A DNA stretch of 64,000 nt from Oscillospiraceae bacterium (GTDB taxonomy: Bacteria; Bacillota; Clostridia; Oscillospirales; CAG-272), in the NCBI GenBank assembly GCA_003343845.1, contig QAKK01000039.1:7298-71297 (forward strand), given 5' to 3'. Every line of letters begins with the position of its first letter. Position 1 is the stretch's first letter. The notes under the pieces are model-generated. The model made no database searches, was not told the origin of the DNA, and saw only the letters and a list, made by a program, of their open reading frames with translations. Below, piece after piece: positions 57,265 to 64,000 of the stretch. Both the position numbers and the translations under genes were made by a program.

Positions 57265-58527
57265 ATGGCATACAGTGAACTGGTCAAGAATTTCAGCCGC
57301 ATCCGCGAATACATGCGCGAGTTTTACGTCTACGGCTTCAAGGGGCGGGAGGAGTACACCGCGAAAAGCGCCCGTTCCTACGACGACGAGCGGCGGCGCA
57401 TGGAGAGCTATCTCGGCGATTCCATGCGCTTTACGCAGACCCCGGCGGGGAAGCGCGTCTTCATCTCCATCGACAGCCGCACCGTGCGGCACAATCCGCT
57501 GTATGCGGCGTGGAAGGCAAAGAGCTTTACCGACGGCGACATCACGCTGCATTTTCTGCTCTTTGACATTTTGGATACGCCTGCGACGGCGCTTCCGCTT
57601 GCTGACATCATGGCGGCGCTGGACGACCGCCTCGCCGTCTTCCCGTCGCCGCGCCTGTTTGACGCTTCCACCGTGCGCAAAAAGCTCGGCGAATATGTGT
57701 CCGAGGGGTTGATCGAGACCGAAAAGCGCGGCAAGACGCTCTACTATCGCCGCGCGGCGGATGCGCCGATCCTCGATGCGGCGGTGCTCGACTTCTTTTC
57801 CGAGGTCGCGCCCTGCGGTGTGATCGGCTCATATCTCCTGGACAAAACCGCGCCGCATACCGACCTGTTTACCTTCAAGCATCACTATATCACCGGCACG
57901 ACCGACAGCGAGATCCTGTATGCGCTGTTCGGCGCCATGCGGGCGCAGCGCTTTGTGACATTGCAGGTCGTCAACCGCCGCCGCGGCGGCACATTCAGCG
58001 AACACGTCGTTCCCCTGCGCATTTTCATCAGCGTGCAGAGCGGGCGGCAGTACCTGCTTGCCTACGCGGAGCGGACGGGGCGCATCACCTCCTTTCGCAC
58101 GGACAACATTGCGGCGGTCGAGGCGGGGGAGGTGTGCGGCAGATTTGCCGTGCTGCGGCAGAAGCTCGACGGGATGCGCCCGCATATGTGGGGCGTCAGC
58201 ACGCAGGGCGGTGCGCGCCACCGCACGGAGCATGTGGAGTTCACCGTGCGCTACGGCGACGACGAGGCGCATATCCACCGACGGCTCGAGCGCGAGAAGC
58301 GCTGCGGCAGTGTGGAGCGTCTCGACGCGCACACCAGCCGCTTTTCGGCGGAGCTCTTTGACAGCACCGAGATCCTGCCCTGGATGCGCACGTTTCTCTG
58401 CCGCATCGTGTCCTATCGCTTCTCCAACGAGGCGGTCGGCAGACAGTTTGGGCGGGACATCGAGGCAATGTACCGCATGTACGGCATCGCGGACGCGGAA
58501 GGGGGCGGCGGCAGTGATCTTCAGTGA
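57265..58527 (+). CDS. WYL-domain regulatory protein 1
   Basis: This 420-residue protein has a variable N-terminal part with winged-helix-like elements (about 90-165) and a WYL domain about 180-340 (VTLQVVNRRRGG... and RTDNIAAVEAG). A C-terminal WCX-like extension follows. WYL proteins bind ligands, often nucleic acids or cyclic nucleotides, and control stress, defence and RNA-repair genes. It overlaps the next WYL gene and precedes rtcB. The start at 57265 has AAGGAG 7 nt upstream; a close ATG at 57259 does not. Confidence 0.85.
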   Translation: MAYSELVKNFSRIREYMREFYVYGFKGREEYTAKSARSYDDERRRMESYLGDSMRFTQTPAGKRVFISIDSRTVRHNPLYAAWKAKSFTDGDITLHFLLFDILDTPATALPLADIMAALDDRLAVFPSPRLFDASTVRKKLGEYVSEGLIETEKRGKTLYYRRAADAPILDAAVLDFFSEVAPCGVIGSYLLDKTAPHTDLFTFKHHYITGTTDSEILYALFGAMRAQRFVTLQVVNRRRGGTFSEHVVPLRIFISVQSGRQYLLAYAERTGRITSFRTDNIAAVEAGEVCGRFAVLRQKLDGMRPHMWGVSTQGGARHRTEHVEFTVRYGDDEAHIHRRLEREKRCGSVERLDAHTSRFSAELFDSTEILPWMRTFLCRIVSYRFSNEAVGRQFGRDIEAMYRMYGIADAEGGGGSDLQ

Positions 58528-59425
58528 GCTTTACGGCGCGTATTACAACGCCGTGGCTGCCGTTCTGCGCGCCGCAATCGATCACCCGCTTGAAAAGGGG
58601 GAGCTGCGCGCCATCATTGCCGAGCATGCGTTCGGCGAGAGCGTGCTGCAGATCGAGCCCGCGCTGACGGACGGCAGGTGGCAGCTGCTGGCGGCGGATG
58701 GGTCAACGCCGCTGCGCCATGCGCCTACCTTGCCGCTGACCCTGACCGAGCGGCGCTGGCAAAAGGCGATTCTGCTCGATCCGCGCATCCGGCTGTTCAC
58801 CGACACGCCGCCGGATGCGGACGACGTGGAGCCGCTGTTTTTGCCGGAGGATATCTGCGTGTTCGACCGCTATGCGGACGGCGATCCCTATACGGATGCG
58901 GGTTACATCCGCCGCTTCCGGCTGATCCTCGACGCGATCCGGCAGAAGCAGCCGCTGCGTGTGGACATGACCAACCGCCGCGGCAGCATTCTGCATATCA
59001 CGCTCCTGCCGGTGCGGCTGGAATACTCCGAGAAGGACGATAAATTCCGCCTGATCGGCGAGGGCGGCAGCAGCGCCGCCACGGTAAATCTTGCGCGCAT
59101 CGTGCACTGCGAGCGCTTTACGGGCGGCTGCGCGCCCGTGCCGCTGCGGTGCCGTGTGCCGAAGCGGCGGCAGGTCGTCCTCGAGATGGTGGATCAGCGC
59201 AATACGCCGGAGCGCGTGCTGATGCATTTTGCGCACTTTGAGAAGCGCGCGGAGCGCCTTGCAGACGACCGCTGCCGGGTGACGATCCTGTACGACTGGG
59301 ACGACGAGACCGAAATGGTCATCCGCATTCTGTCCTTCGGACCGACCGTGCGTGTTGTCGAGCCGGCGCACTTCGTCTCGCTGATGCGGGAACGGCTGCT
59401 GAAACAAAAAAGTTGCGGGCAGTGA
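58514..59425 (+). CDS. WYL-domain regulatory protein 2
   Basis: This 303-residue WYL-domain protein has no recognisable DNA-binding helix-turn-helix at its N-terminus. The core is at about 130-230 (RRFRLILDAIRQKQPLRVDM). It starts with GTG at 58514 inside the end of the first WYL gene (14-bp overlap), so the two are translationally coupled and probably form a heteromer. Its position before rtcB points to a role in controlling RNA ligation. Confidence 0.85.
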   Translation: MIFSELYGAYYNAVAAVLRAAIDHPLEKGELRAIIAEHAFGESVLQIEPALTDGRWQLLAADGSTPLRHAPTLPLTLTERRWQKAILLDPRIRLFTDTPPDADDVEPLFLPEDICVFDRYADGDPYTDAGYIRRFRLILDAIRQKQPLRVDMTNRRGSILHITLLPVRLEYSEKDDKFRLIGEGGSSAATVNLARIVHCERFTGGCAPVPLRCRVPKRRQVVLEMVDQRNTPERVLMHFAHFEKRAERLADDRCRVTILYDWDDETEMVIRILSFGPTVRVVEPAHFVSLMRERLLKQKSCGQ

Positions 59426-59442
59426 TGCTCGCAACTTTTTTT
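59406..59442 (+). terminator. Intrinsic terminator after the WYL pair
   Basis: A stem AAAAAAGTTGCG with its complement encloses a 12-nt loop and is followed by T residues, overlapping the stop codon region of the second WYL gene. Confidence 0.75.
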
Positions 59443-59461
59443 CCGTGATGCGGGGGCAGTT

Positions 59462-59487
59462 TTCCGCTATACTGGCATCACAAACCA
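59462..59487 (+). promoter_or_regulatory. rtcB -10 region with motif shared with the WYL promoter
   Basis: TATACT at 59470-59475 is followed by GGCATCA, matching the WYL operon -10 region (TACACTGGCATGA). No good -35 element lies 17 bp upstream, which fits an activator-dependent promoter. Confidence 0.45.
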
Positions 59488-59524
59488 CGGATGCGCGAAA
59501 GCGGCGTACGGAAAGGAGCCCGGT

Positions 59525-60781
59525 ATGTTTGAGATTCAGGGAACGGTGACGACGGCAGTCTGCTATGCGCAGACGGTGGAGGACAGCGCGATCGAACAGA
59601 TCCGCCGCATGTGCTGCTATCCGCTGACGGCGGGCAGCCGCGTGCGGATCATGCCGGACGTCCATGCAGGCAAGGGCTGCACCGTCGGCACCACGATGAC
59701 CGTCACCGACAAGGTCTGCCCCAACATCGTGGGGGTGGACATCGGCTGCGGCATGTACACCGTGCGGCTGAACGAGCGTGCGATCGATCTGCCCACGCTG
59801 GATGCGGCGGCGCACTTCATCCCGTCCGGCATGCGGGTTTGGGAAGGCAGACAGGAGCGCTTTGACCTGACGGCGCTGCGCTGCTTCCGCGCGCTGCGGG
59901 ACAGCCGCCGGTTGGAGCGTTCGCTGGGGACGCTCGGCGGCGGCAACCATTTCATCGAGGCGGATCGCGCGGCGGACGGCACGCTCTATTTGGTCATTCA
60001 TTCCGGCAGCCGCAACCTCGGCAAGCAGGTGGCTGAGATCTACCAGCAGCTTGCCGTTGACCTGCATATGGGCAAAGAAGACTATTTTAAGGCGCGCGAT
60101 GAGATCATCCGCACCTACAAGGCGGCGGGCAGACGCGCGGAGATCGAGGGTGCGCTGCAGGCGCTGAAGCGGGATTTTGTCACGCAGGCGCTGTCGGTGC
60201 CCGCCGACCTCTGCTGGCTCTACGGCAGCTTCATGGCGGATTATCTGCACGACGTGGAGATCTGCCAGCGTTTTGCCTGCCGGAACCGCGAGAAAATGGC
60301 GGAGATCCTGCTCGCGCACACCGGCACGACGGCGGCGGACGCATTCCACACGATCCACAATTACATCGACACCGGGGAGATGATCCTGCGCAAGGGCGCG
60401 GTCGCCGCCCATGCGGGCGAGCGGCTGCTGATCCCGATCAACATGCGCGACGGCTCGATCCTGGCGGTCGGGCGCGGCAATCCGGAATGGAACTTTTCGG
60501 CGCCGCACGGCGCGGGGCGCGTGATGTCGCGCGCACGCGCCAAAGAAACGCTGGATATGGAGGCATATCGCGCGTCGATGGCGGGGATCTATACCACCTC
60601 GGTCTCGGCGGAGACGATCGACGAGGCGCCGATGGCGTACAAGTCGCTTGCCGAGATCGAGAATGCGGTGCGGGATGCGGTGGAGGTCGTTGATGTCCTT
60701 AAGCCGATCTACAACTTCAAGGCGGCGGAGGACACGCCGCCTTGGAGAAGGGAAAAGGAGAGCACGGACAATGCGTCATAA
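59525..60781 (+). CDS. rtcB: RNA-splicing ligase RtcB
   Basis: This 418-residue Mn/GTP-dependent ligase joins 2',3'-cyclic phosphate or 3'-phosphate ends to 5'-OH ends. Motifs are MPDVHAGKGCTVGTT, GVDIGCGM, GTLGGGNHFIE, HSGSRNLGKQV and APHGAGRVMSR, the last containing the guanylylated His. The length is that of the short bacterial form. The gene has its own promoter region after the WYL pair. Its repair role is likely activated by RNA damage. Confidence 0.95.
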   Translation: MFEIQGTVTTAVCYAQTVEDSAIEQIRRMCCYPLTAGSRVRIMPDVHAGKGCTVGTTMTVTDKVCPNIVGVDIGCGMYTVRLNERAIDLPTLDAAAHFIPSGMRVWEGRQERFDLTALRCFRALRDSRRLERSLGTLGGGNHFIEADRAADGTLYLVIHSGSRNLGKQVAEIYQQLAVDLHMGKEDYFKARDEIIRTYKAAGRRAEIEGALQALKRDFVTQALSVPADLCWLYGSFMADYLHDVEICQRFACRNREKMAEILLAHTGTTAADAFHTIHNYIDTGEMILRKGAVAAHAGERLLIPINMRDGSILAVGRGNPEWNFSAPHGAGRVMSRARAKETLDMEAYRASMAGIYTTSVSAETIDEAPMAYKSLAEIENAVRDAVEVVDVLKPIYNFKAAEDTPPWRREKESTDNAS

Positions 60782-60841
60782 GGTCAGACCTTGGATTTAT
60801 GCGCCTTCGACAAAAGATTATAATTTTTAATAAAATTATCG

Positions 60842-60870
60842 TTGCTTTTTTAACAAGCCTGTGGTAGACT
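60842..60870 (+). promoter_or_regulatory. Predicted promoter of the dehydrogenase gene
   Basis: TTGCTT and TAGACT are separated by 17 bp, 40 bp before the start codon. Confidence 0.65.
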
Positions 60871-60909
60871 GTCTGTGTATGAAATTTTTTTACACAAGGA
60901 GAAAAAACC

Positions 60910-61851
60910 ATGAAAAAAATCGTTGTTGCGGGCGGCGGCGTGCTCGGCAGCCAGATCGCCTTCCAGGCGGCGTACTGCGGCTTTGACGTCACCATCTGGC
61001 TGCGCAGCCAGGGCAGTATCGGGCGCACCCAGCCGAAGCTGGATCACCTGAAGACCGTTTACACCAAGACCATCGAGAAGATGGCGACCCCCGAGGGACA
61101 GACCCCGGCGACCTGGGCGCGCGGCATTGCCGACTACGAGAGCTTTGACAAGGATGCTTGCCTTGCTGCCGTGGAGCGCGCGTACACCGGGCTGAAGCTG
61201 GAGTTGGACATGAAAAAGGCGGTTGAAGACGCCGACCTCGTCATCGAGTCGATGGCGGAGGACATCCGGCAGAAAGATGCGTTCTACACCGCGCTTGCAC
61301 CGCTCCTGCCCGAGAAGACGGTCATCGTCACCAATTCCTCCACCCTGCTGCCCTCCAAGCTCGCGAAGTTCACCGGCAGACCCGAGAAGTTCCTGTCGCT
61401 CCACTTTGCAAACTCCATCTGGAAGAACAACACCGCCGAGATCATGGCACAGCCCAAGACCGACGCGAAGTACTTTGACCTCATCATGGACTTTGCCAAG
61501 GAGATCCGTATGATCCCGCTGCCGGTACGCAAGGAAAAGGCGGGTTATCTGCTCAATTCGATGCTGATCCCGCTGCTGTTCTCGGGCATGGACCTCTATG
61601 TCAACGGCATTTCCGACCCCGAGAGCATCGACAAGGCGTGGACGCTCGGCACGGGCTCGCCCAAGGGACCGTTCCAAATCCTCGATACCGTCGGTCTGAC
61701 CACGGCGTACAACATCGTGCAGATGTATGTGAAGATCCCGTCTTTCCTCGCGCCCTACAACTTCAAGGGCATGTCGAAGATGCTGAAGGAATATATCGAC
61801 GCAGGCAAGCTCGGTATGTCCTCCGGCGAGGGATTCTATAAGTATAAGTAA
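60910..61851 (+). CDS. 3-hydroxyacyl-CoA dehydrogenase family protein
   Basis: This 313-residue enzyme has an N-terminal NAD-binding Rossmann motif (VVAGGGVLGSQIAFQ) and a catalytic SLHFAN region (SxHF-type, near residue 160). The C-terminal all-helical dimerisation domain is present. It would oxidise 3-hydroxyacyl-CoA to 3-oxoacyl-CoA, or the reverse, as in butyrate-type metabolism. No thiolase or crotonase gene is nearby, so the exact substrate is open. AAGGAG lies before the start. Confidence 0.9.
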   Translation: MKKIVVAGGGVLGSQIAFQAAYCGFDVTIWLRSQGSIGRTQPKLDHLKTVYTKTIEKMATPEGQTPATWARGIADYESFDKDACLAAVERAYTGLKLELDMKKAVEDADLVIESMAEDIRQKDAFYTALAPLLPEKTVIVTNSSTLLPSKLAKFTGRPEKFLSLHFANSIWKNNTAEIMAQPKTDAKYFDLIMDFAKEIRMIPLPVRKEKAGYLLNSMLIPLLFSGMDLYVNGISDPESIDKAWTLGTGSPKGPFQILDTVGLTTAYNIVQMYVKIPSFLAPYNFKGMSKMLKEYIDAGKLGMSSGEGFYKYK

Positions 61852-61879
61852 GAAATACGAAAGCGACGAAAGACAAACG

Positions 61880-61909
61880 GCGCCATACGGTGTATACACC
61901 GTATGGCGC
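61880..61909. other. Perfect 30-bp palindrome between convergent genes
   Basis: GCGCCATACGGTGTA is followed directly by its exact complement, with no loop. No T run follows. It could fold as a cruciform or a bidirectional hairpin in RNA, or bind a dimeric protein. Confidence 0.7.
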
Positions 61910-61959
61910 TGTTCCGTCTGCTTTCGCCGGGCGTTCCGGACCGCATCCGCCGGTCAACA

Positions 61960-63186
61960 TCAAAATGCCCAGGTGCCGTCTTTGAAGATCTCCTTCTCCG
62001 TCCCGTCGCGGAGCGTGGCAACGATCGAGAGGTCGGGCGCGCCGATCATAAAGTCCTCGTGAATCATCGAGTCATTGATGCCGGCGGCGGTGCATTCCTC
62101 GCGCGTCATGTCCGCAAAGCCGCGCAGCGTGTTGGTATATCCCTCGCCGAGCGCCAGATGGCAGACCGCGTTTTCGTCAAACAGCGTGTTGTAGAACAGA
62201 TAGCCGAGCTGATTGATGGGGGACGAATAGGGAACCAGCGCGACCTCGCCGAGGTAGGATGCGCCCTCGTCCATCGAAACAATGGTCTTCAGCATCTCCT
62301 CGTTCTTCTCGGCGTGCACCTCGGTCACCTTGCCCTCGTGGAAGCGGATGGAGAAGTTCTCGATCAGCTGCCCGTTGTAGGAGAGGGGCTTGGTCGAGTA
62401 GACAATGCCTTCGGCGCGACCGCGCTTCGGGCTGGTGTAGACCTCCTCGGAGGGAATGTTGGCGTTGAAGATCTCGCCGCCGATGATGGCTTCCGCGCCG
62501 CCGCAGAATTCGGAGCGGTCGATCAGCCCGACCGTGAAGTCCGTGCCGTTCGACGCGGTGTAATGCAGGGTGTCGATGCCGAGCGAATTGAGGTATGCGC
62601 AGCGCGCGGCGATGTCGGCATTGTGCGCGTCCCATGCGGCAATCGGGTCGTCACCGTCGGCGCGGGAGGTGTAGAGGATGGCTTCCCACAGCTTCTCGAT
62701 CGCGGCACTCGCGCGGATGCCGGGGAATATCTTCTGCGCCCATGCCTTACCGGGGACGGCGGCGATGCACCACTTGTAGCGGTTGTCCATCCGGTCGCGC
62801 AGGGGCTTGATGATCTTGCTGCGCGCCTGTGCGCCCTTGGCGTTCTTCTCGCGGTCCATGCCGCGCAGTCCGTCCGGATCCTCGCTGATGAGGTAGATGC
62901 GGGCGGGCAGCGCCTCGATGTAGTGCTCGAGGCGGGCGACTTCCCAGTCTTCCACCTTGCCGAGCGTCTTCAGATTGCGGTATTTGACATGCAGCTTTTG
63001 CAGCGGCTGGTGGGTGAAGTCCACCGTGACCTTCTTTGCGCCCGCCTTGTAGCAGGCTTCGACAACATATTCCACGAATTTCGGCTGATCCAGCTCGGCG
63101 GTGATGACGACCTCGTCGCCCTTCTTTAGATTGACGCCGCGGCGCGCGATCAGCTCTGCGTATTTCTTCAAAGTCGTGACCTTCAT
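61960..63186 (-). CDS. M29-family aminopeptidase (thermophilic type)
   Basis: This 408-residue metallo-aminopeptidase has the M29 architecture: an N-terminal Rossmann-like part (KKGDEVVITAEL) and a C-terminal metal site region. The metal site has the GGEIFNANIPSEEVYTSP block (about residues 245-260), FHEGKVTEV and GEVALVPYSSP, then HLALGEGY. It releases N-terminal amino acids in the cytoplasm. The start at 63186 has GGAGG upstream. Confidence 0.93.
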   Translation of the reverse strand: MKVTTLKKYAELIARRGVNLKKGDEVVITAELDQPKFVEYVVEACYKAGAKKVTVDFTHQPLQKLHVKYRNLKTLGKVEDWEVARLEHYIEALPARIYLISEDPDGLRGMDREKNAKGAQARSKIIKPLRDRMDNRYKWCIAAVPGKAWAQKIFPGIRASAAIEKLWEAILYTSRADGDDPIAAWDAHNADIAARCAYLNSLGIDTLHYTASNGTDFTVGLIDRSEFCGGAEAIIGGEIFNANIPSEEVYTSPKRGRAEGIVYSTKPLSYNGQLIENFSIRFHEGKVTEVHAEKNEEMLKTIVSMDEGASYLGEVALVPYSSPINQLGYLFYNTLFDENAVCHLALGEGYTNTLRGFADMTREECTAAGINDSMIHEDFMIGAPDLSIVATLRDGTEKEIFKDGTWAF

Positions 63187-63202
63187 GTGGTCCTCCGTAA
63201 AA

Positions 63203-63238
63203 ATAATAGTCTCGCGGCGACTGCCGCGAGACTATTAT
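63203..63238 (-). terminator. Strong hairpin overlapping the aminopeptidase promoter
   Basis: A perfect 16-bp inverted repeat (ATAATAGTCTCGCGGC arm) with loop GACT is followed by T residues on the minus strand. It is most likely the terminator of the upstream phage-like genes. It also contains the -10 of the aminopeptidase promoter. Confidence 0.7.
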
Positions 63239-63261
63239 AGCATATGTTTGCGCGTTTGAAA
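63234..63261 (-). promoter_or_regulatory. Predicted promoter of the aminopeptidase gene
   Basis: On the minus strand, TTTCAA and TATAAT are 16 bp apart with an extended TGC before the -10. The -10 lies in one arm of the hairpin at 63203-63238. Confidence 0.6.
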
Positions 63262-63276
63262 CAGGAAAATGCAAAA

Positions 63277-63489
63277 TCAATCCTCAGTTTTGAATGCGTT
63301 TTCGCTCTGTTTCTTCACGGCTGCCATGTCGACCAGCCCCTCGGCGGCGAGATAGGCGACGACCGAGGTGACGATCGCCGTCACGCCCTCGGTGGTGTTG
63401 CCGCCCACGATCAGCACAATGCCGCTGACCACGCCGCTGACGGCGACCAGAAACTTGCGGCTGGATACCTTCTTCAGTACGCTTTCCAT
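63277..63489 (-). CDS. Small two-helix membrane protein, phage-holin-like
   Basis: This 70-residue protein has two hydrophobic segments (about 14-33 and 40-57) and charged ends, a size and layout typical of phage holins or small phage membrane proteins. The start at 63489 has AAGGGGGTG upstream. It follows the next membrane protein and an endolysin-like gene on the same strand. The function is inferred from the context only. Confidence 0.65.
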   Translation of the reverse strand: MESVLKKVSSRKFLVAVSGVVSGIVLIVGGNTTEGVTAIVTSVVAYLAAEGLVDMAAVKKQSENAFKTED

Positions 63490-63503
63490 ACTTTCACCCC
63501 CTT

Positions 63504-63809
63504 TCACGGCAGGTCGGACGGTTCTGCACCGCCCGCTCTGCCGCTTTTGATCTTTTCCTTATTCTCGTATGCGCTCTTGAGCAGATAGGTCACAATGCCG
63601 CCGGTCATTGGCGCGCCGATGTAGAGGAGCAGATCCGAGAGGTTGACGGTCATGTCGCCGCGCAGGGTCTGCACCGCGACCACCGCCGTGCCGAGCAGCA
63701 CGCCCGCAAACCATACGATGATCAGCGCCGCCACCACCCGCTTGGAGAATTCGGCGAGCGTGCGGCGCTTTTTGCCCGCTGCGCGCCTGCCTTCAAAGAC
63801 GATCTTCAT
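63504..63809 (-). CDS. Small membrane protein, phage-like
   Basis: This 101-residue protein has a basic N-terminus (about 1-24) and two membrane helices (about 25-45 and 60-80). Its ATG overlaps the stop of the upstream endolysin-like gene (ATGA), so it is translated with it. It resembles the auxiliary holin or anti-holin seen next to phage lysis genes, but no family motif proves this. Confidence 0.65.
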   Translation of the reverse strand: MKIVFEGRRAAGKKRRTLAEFSKRVVAALIIVWFAGVLLGTAVVAVQTLRGDMTVNLSDLLLYIGAPMTGGIVTYLLKSAYENKEKIKSGRAGGAEPSDLP

Positions 63810-64000
63810 TTGAGCGCCTCCGCCATGTTGTGGAGCAGCTCGGGCAAATAGCGCACGGTCGGCGCGGTCTTGCGCCAGTAGTCCGGCGATGTGATCACCT
63901 TCGCCGCCGTCAGCTTTGCAAGGTCGGCGTCAAGCGTGGGCTTTGCGCTGCCGATGACCTTTTCGCCTTTGAGGTACGGCGCACCGTCAATCGGCTTGCC
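63806..64000 (-). CDS. C-terminal part of a probable phage-type cell-wall hydrolase (N-terminus off window)
   Basis: The frame is open from the window edge to the TGA at 63806-63808, giving 64 residues. It contains the segment LAKLTAAKVITSPDYW and ends in a helical stretch (RYLPELLHNMAEALK). I recall this kind of tail from clostridial phage-like peptidoglycan hydrolases. The catalytic part is not in the window, so the assignment rests on the tail and on the two downstream membrane genes. Confidence 0.55.
   Translation of the reverse strand, partial: GKPIDGAPYLKGEKVIGSAKPTLDADLAKLTAAKVITSPDYWRKTAPTVRYLPELLHNMAEALK

Overview
The window looks like a chromosomal segment of an anaerobic, GC-rich, Gram-positive member of the Clostridia (Oscillospirales or Christensenellales type). 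The evidence is a set of clostridial-type families: rubrerythrin, a lipoteichoic-acid-synthase-like sulfatase, SLH-domain surface proteins, a SpoVB/MurJ-type flippase, an ECF sigma factor with a DUF4367-type anti-sigma factor, and a PucR/CdaR regulator. Coding DNA is GC-rich, and short AT-rich gaps carry clear sigma-A promoters of the TTGACA-17-TATAAT kind. This placement is inferred from gene content only. I found no rRNA, tRNA or CRISPR array.

Layout. 1-7024 is mostly minus strand: a lipoprotein with a duplicated domain (cut by the left edge), an anti-sigma/ECF sigma pair, phosphoglycerate mutase gpmI, and a sulfatase/phosphoesterase pair. 7212-8370 is a plus-strand cassette of three small genes of unknown function. 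Rubrerythrin (minus), a B12-binding radical SAM protein (plus) and a PqqD/S26-peptidase pair (minus) follow. 12254-16950 holds a VanY-type carboxypeptidase, two small membrane proteins and two CNNM/CorC-type transporters. 17083-23091 is an F-type ATP synthase operon, atpBEFAGDC, with no delta gene and with a signal-peptide-like extension on the c subunit. A TetR regulator broken by an in-frame stop precedes a 16-kb surface-protein operon: a 2540-residue Ig-like protein, a 2196-residue SLH protein, an SLH subtilase and a barstar-family protein.

40132-42201 (minus) encodes a small Cys-motif protein and an unusual exonuclease/sugar-acetyltransferase fusion. 42338-50230 has a flippase, an Mre11/Rad50-like pair, rsmE, a membrane protein and a CdaR-type regulator. 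50367-57015 reads as one divisome and translation block: ftsE, ftsX, an M23 hydrolase or hydrolase activator, an S41 protease, greA and lysS (with an appended tRNA-binding domain). 57265-60781 is a WYL-WYL-rtcB RNA-repair module. The window ends with a 3-hydroxyacyl-CoA dehydrogenase, an M29 aminopeptidase and the edge of a phage-like lysis cassette.

The least ordinary items are the exonuclease-acetyltransferase fusion, the delta-less ATP synthase with its processed-looking c subunit, the WYL-rtcB module with a shared promoter-region motif, and the surface operon that ends in a barstar homologue. Functions are assigned by recognising families from translated sequence. No database search was run.
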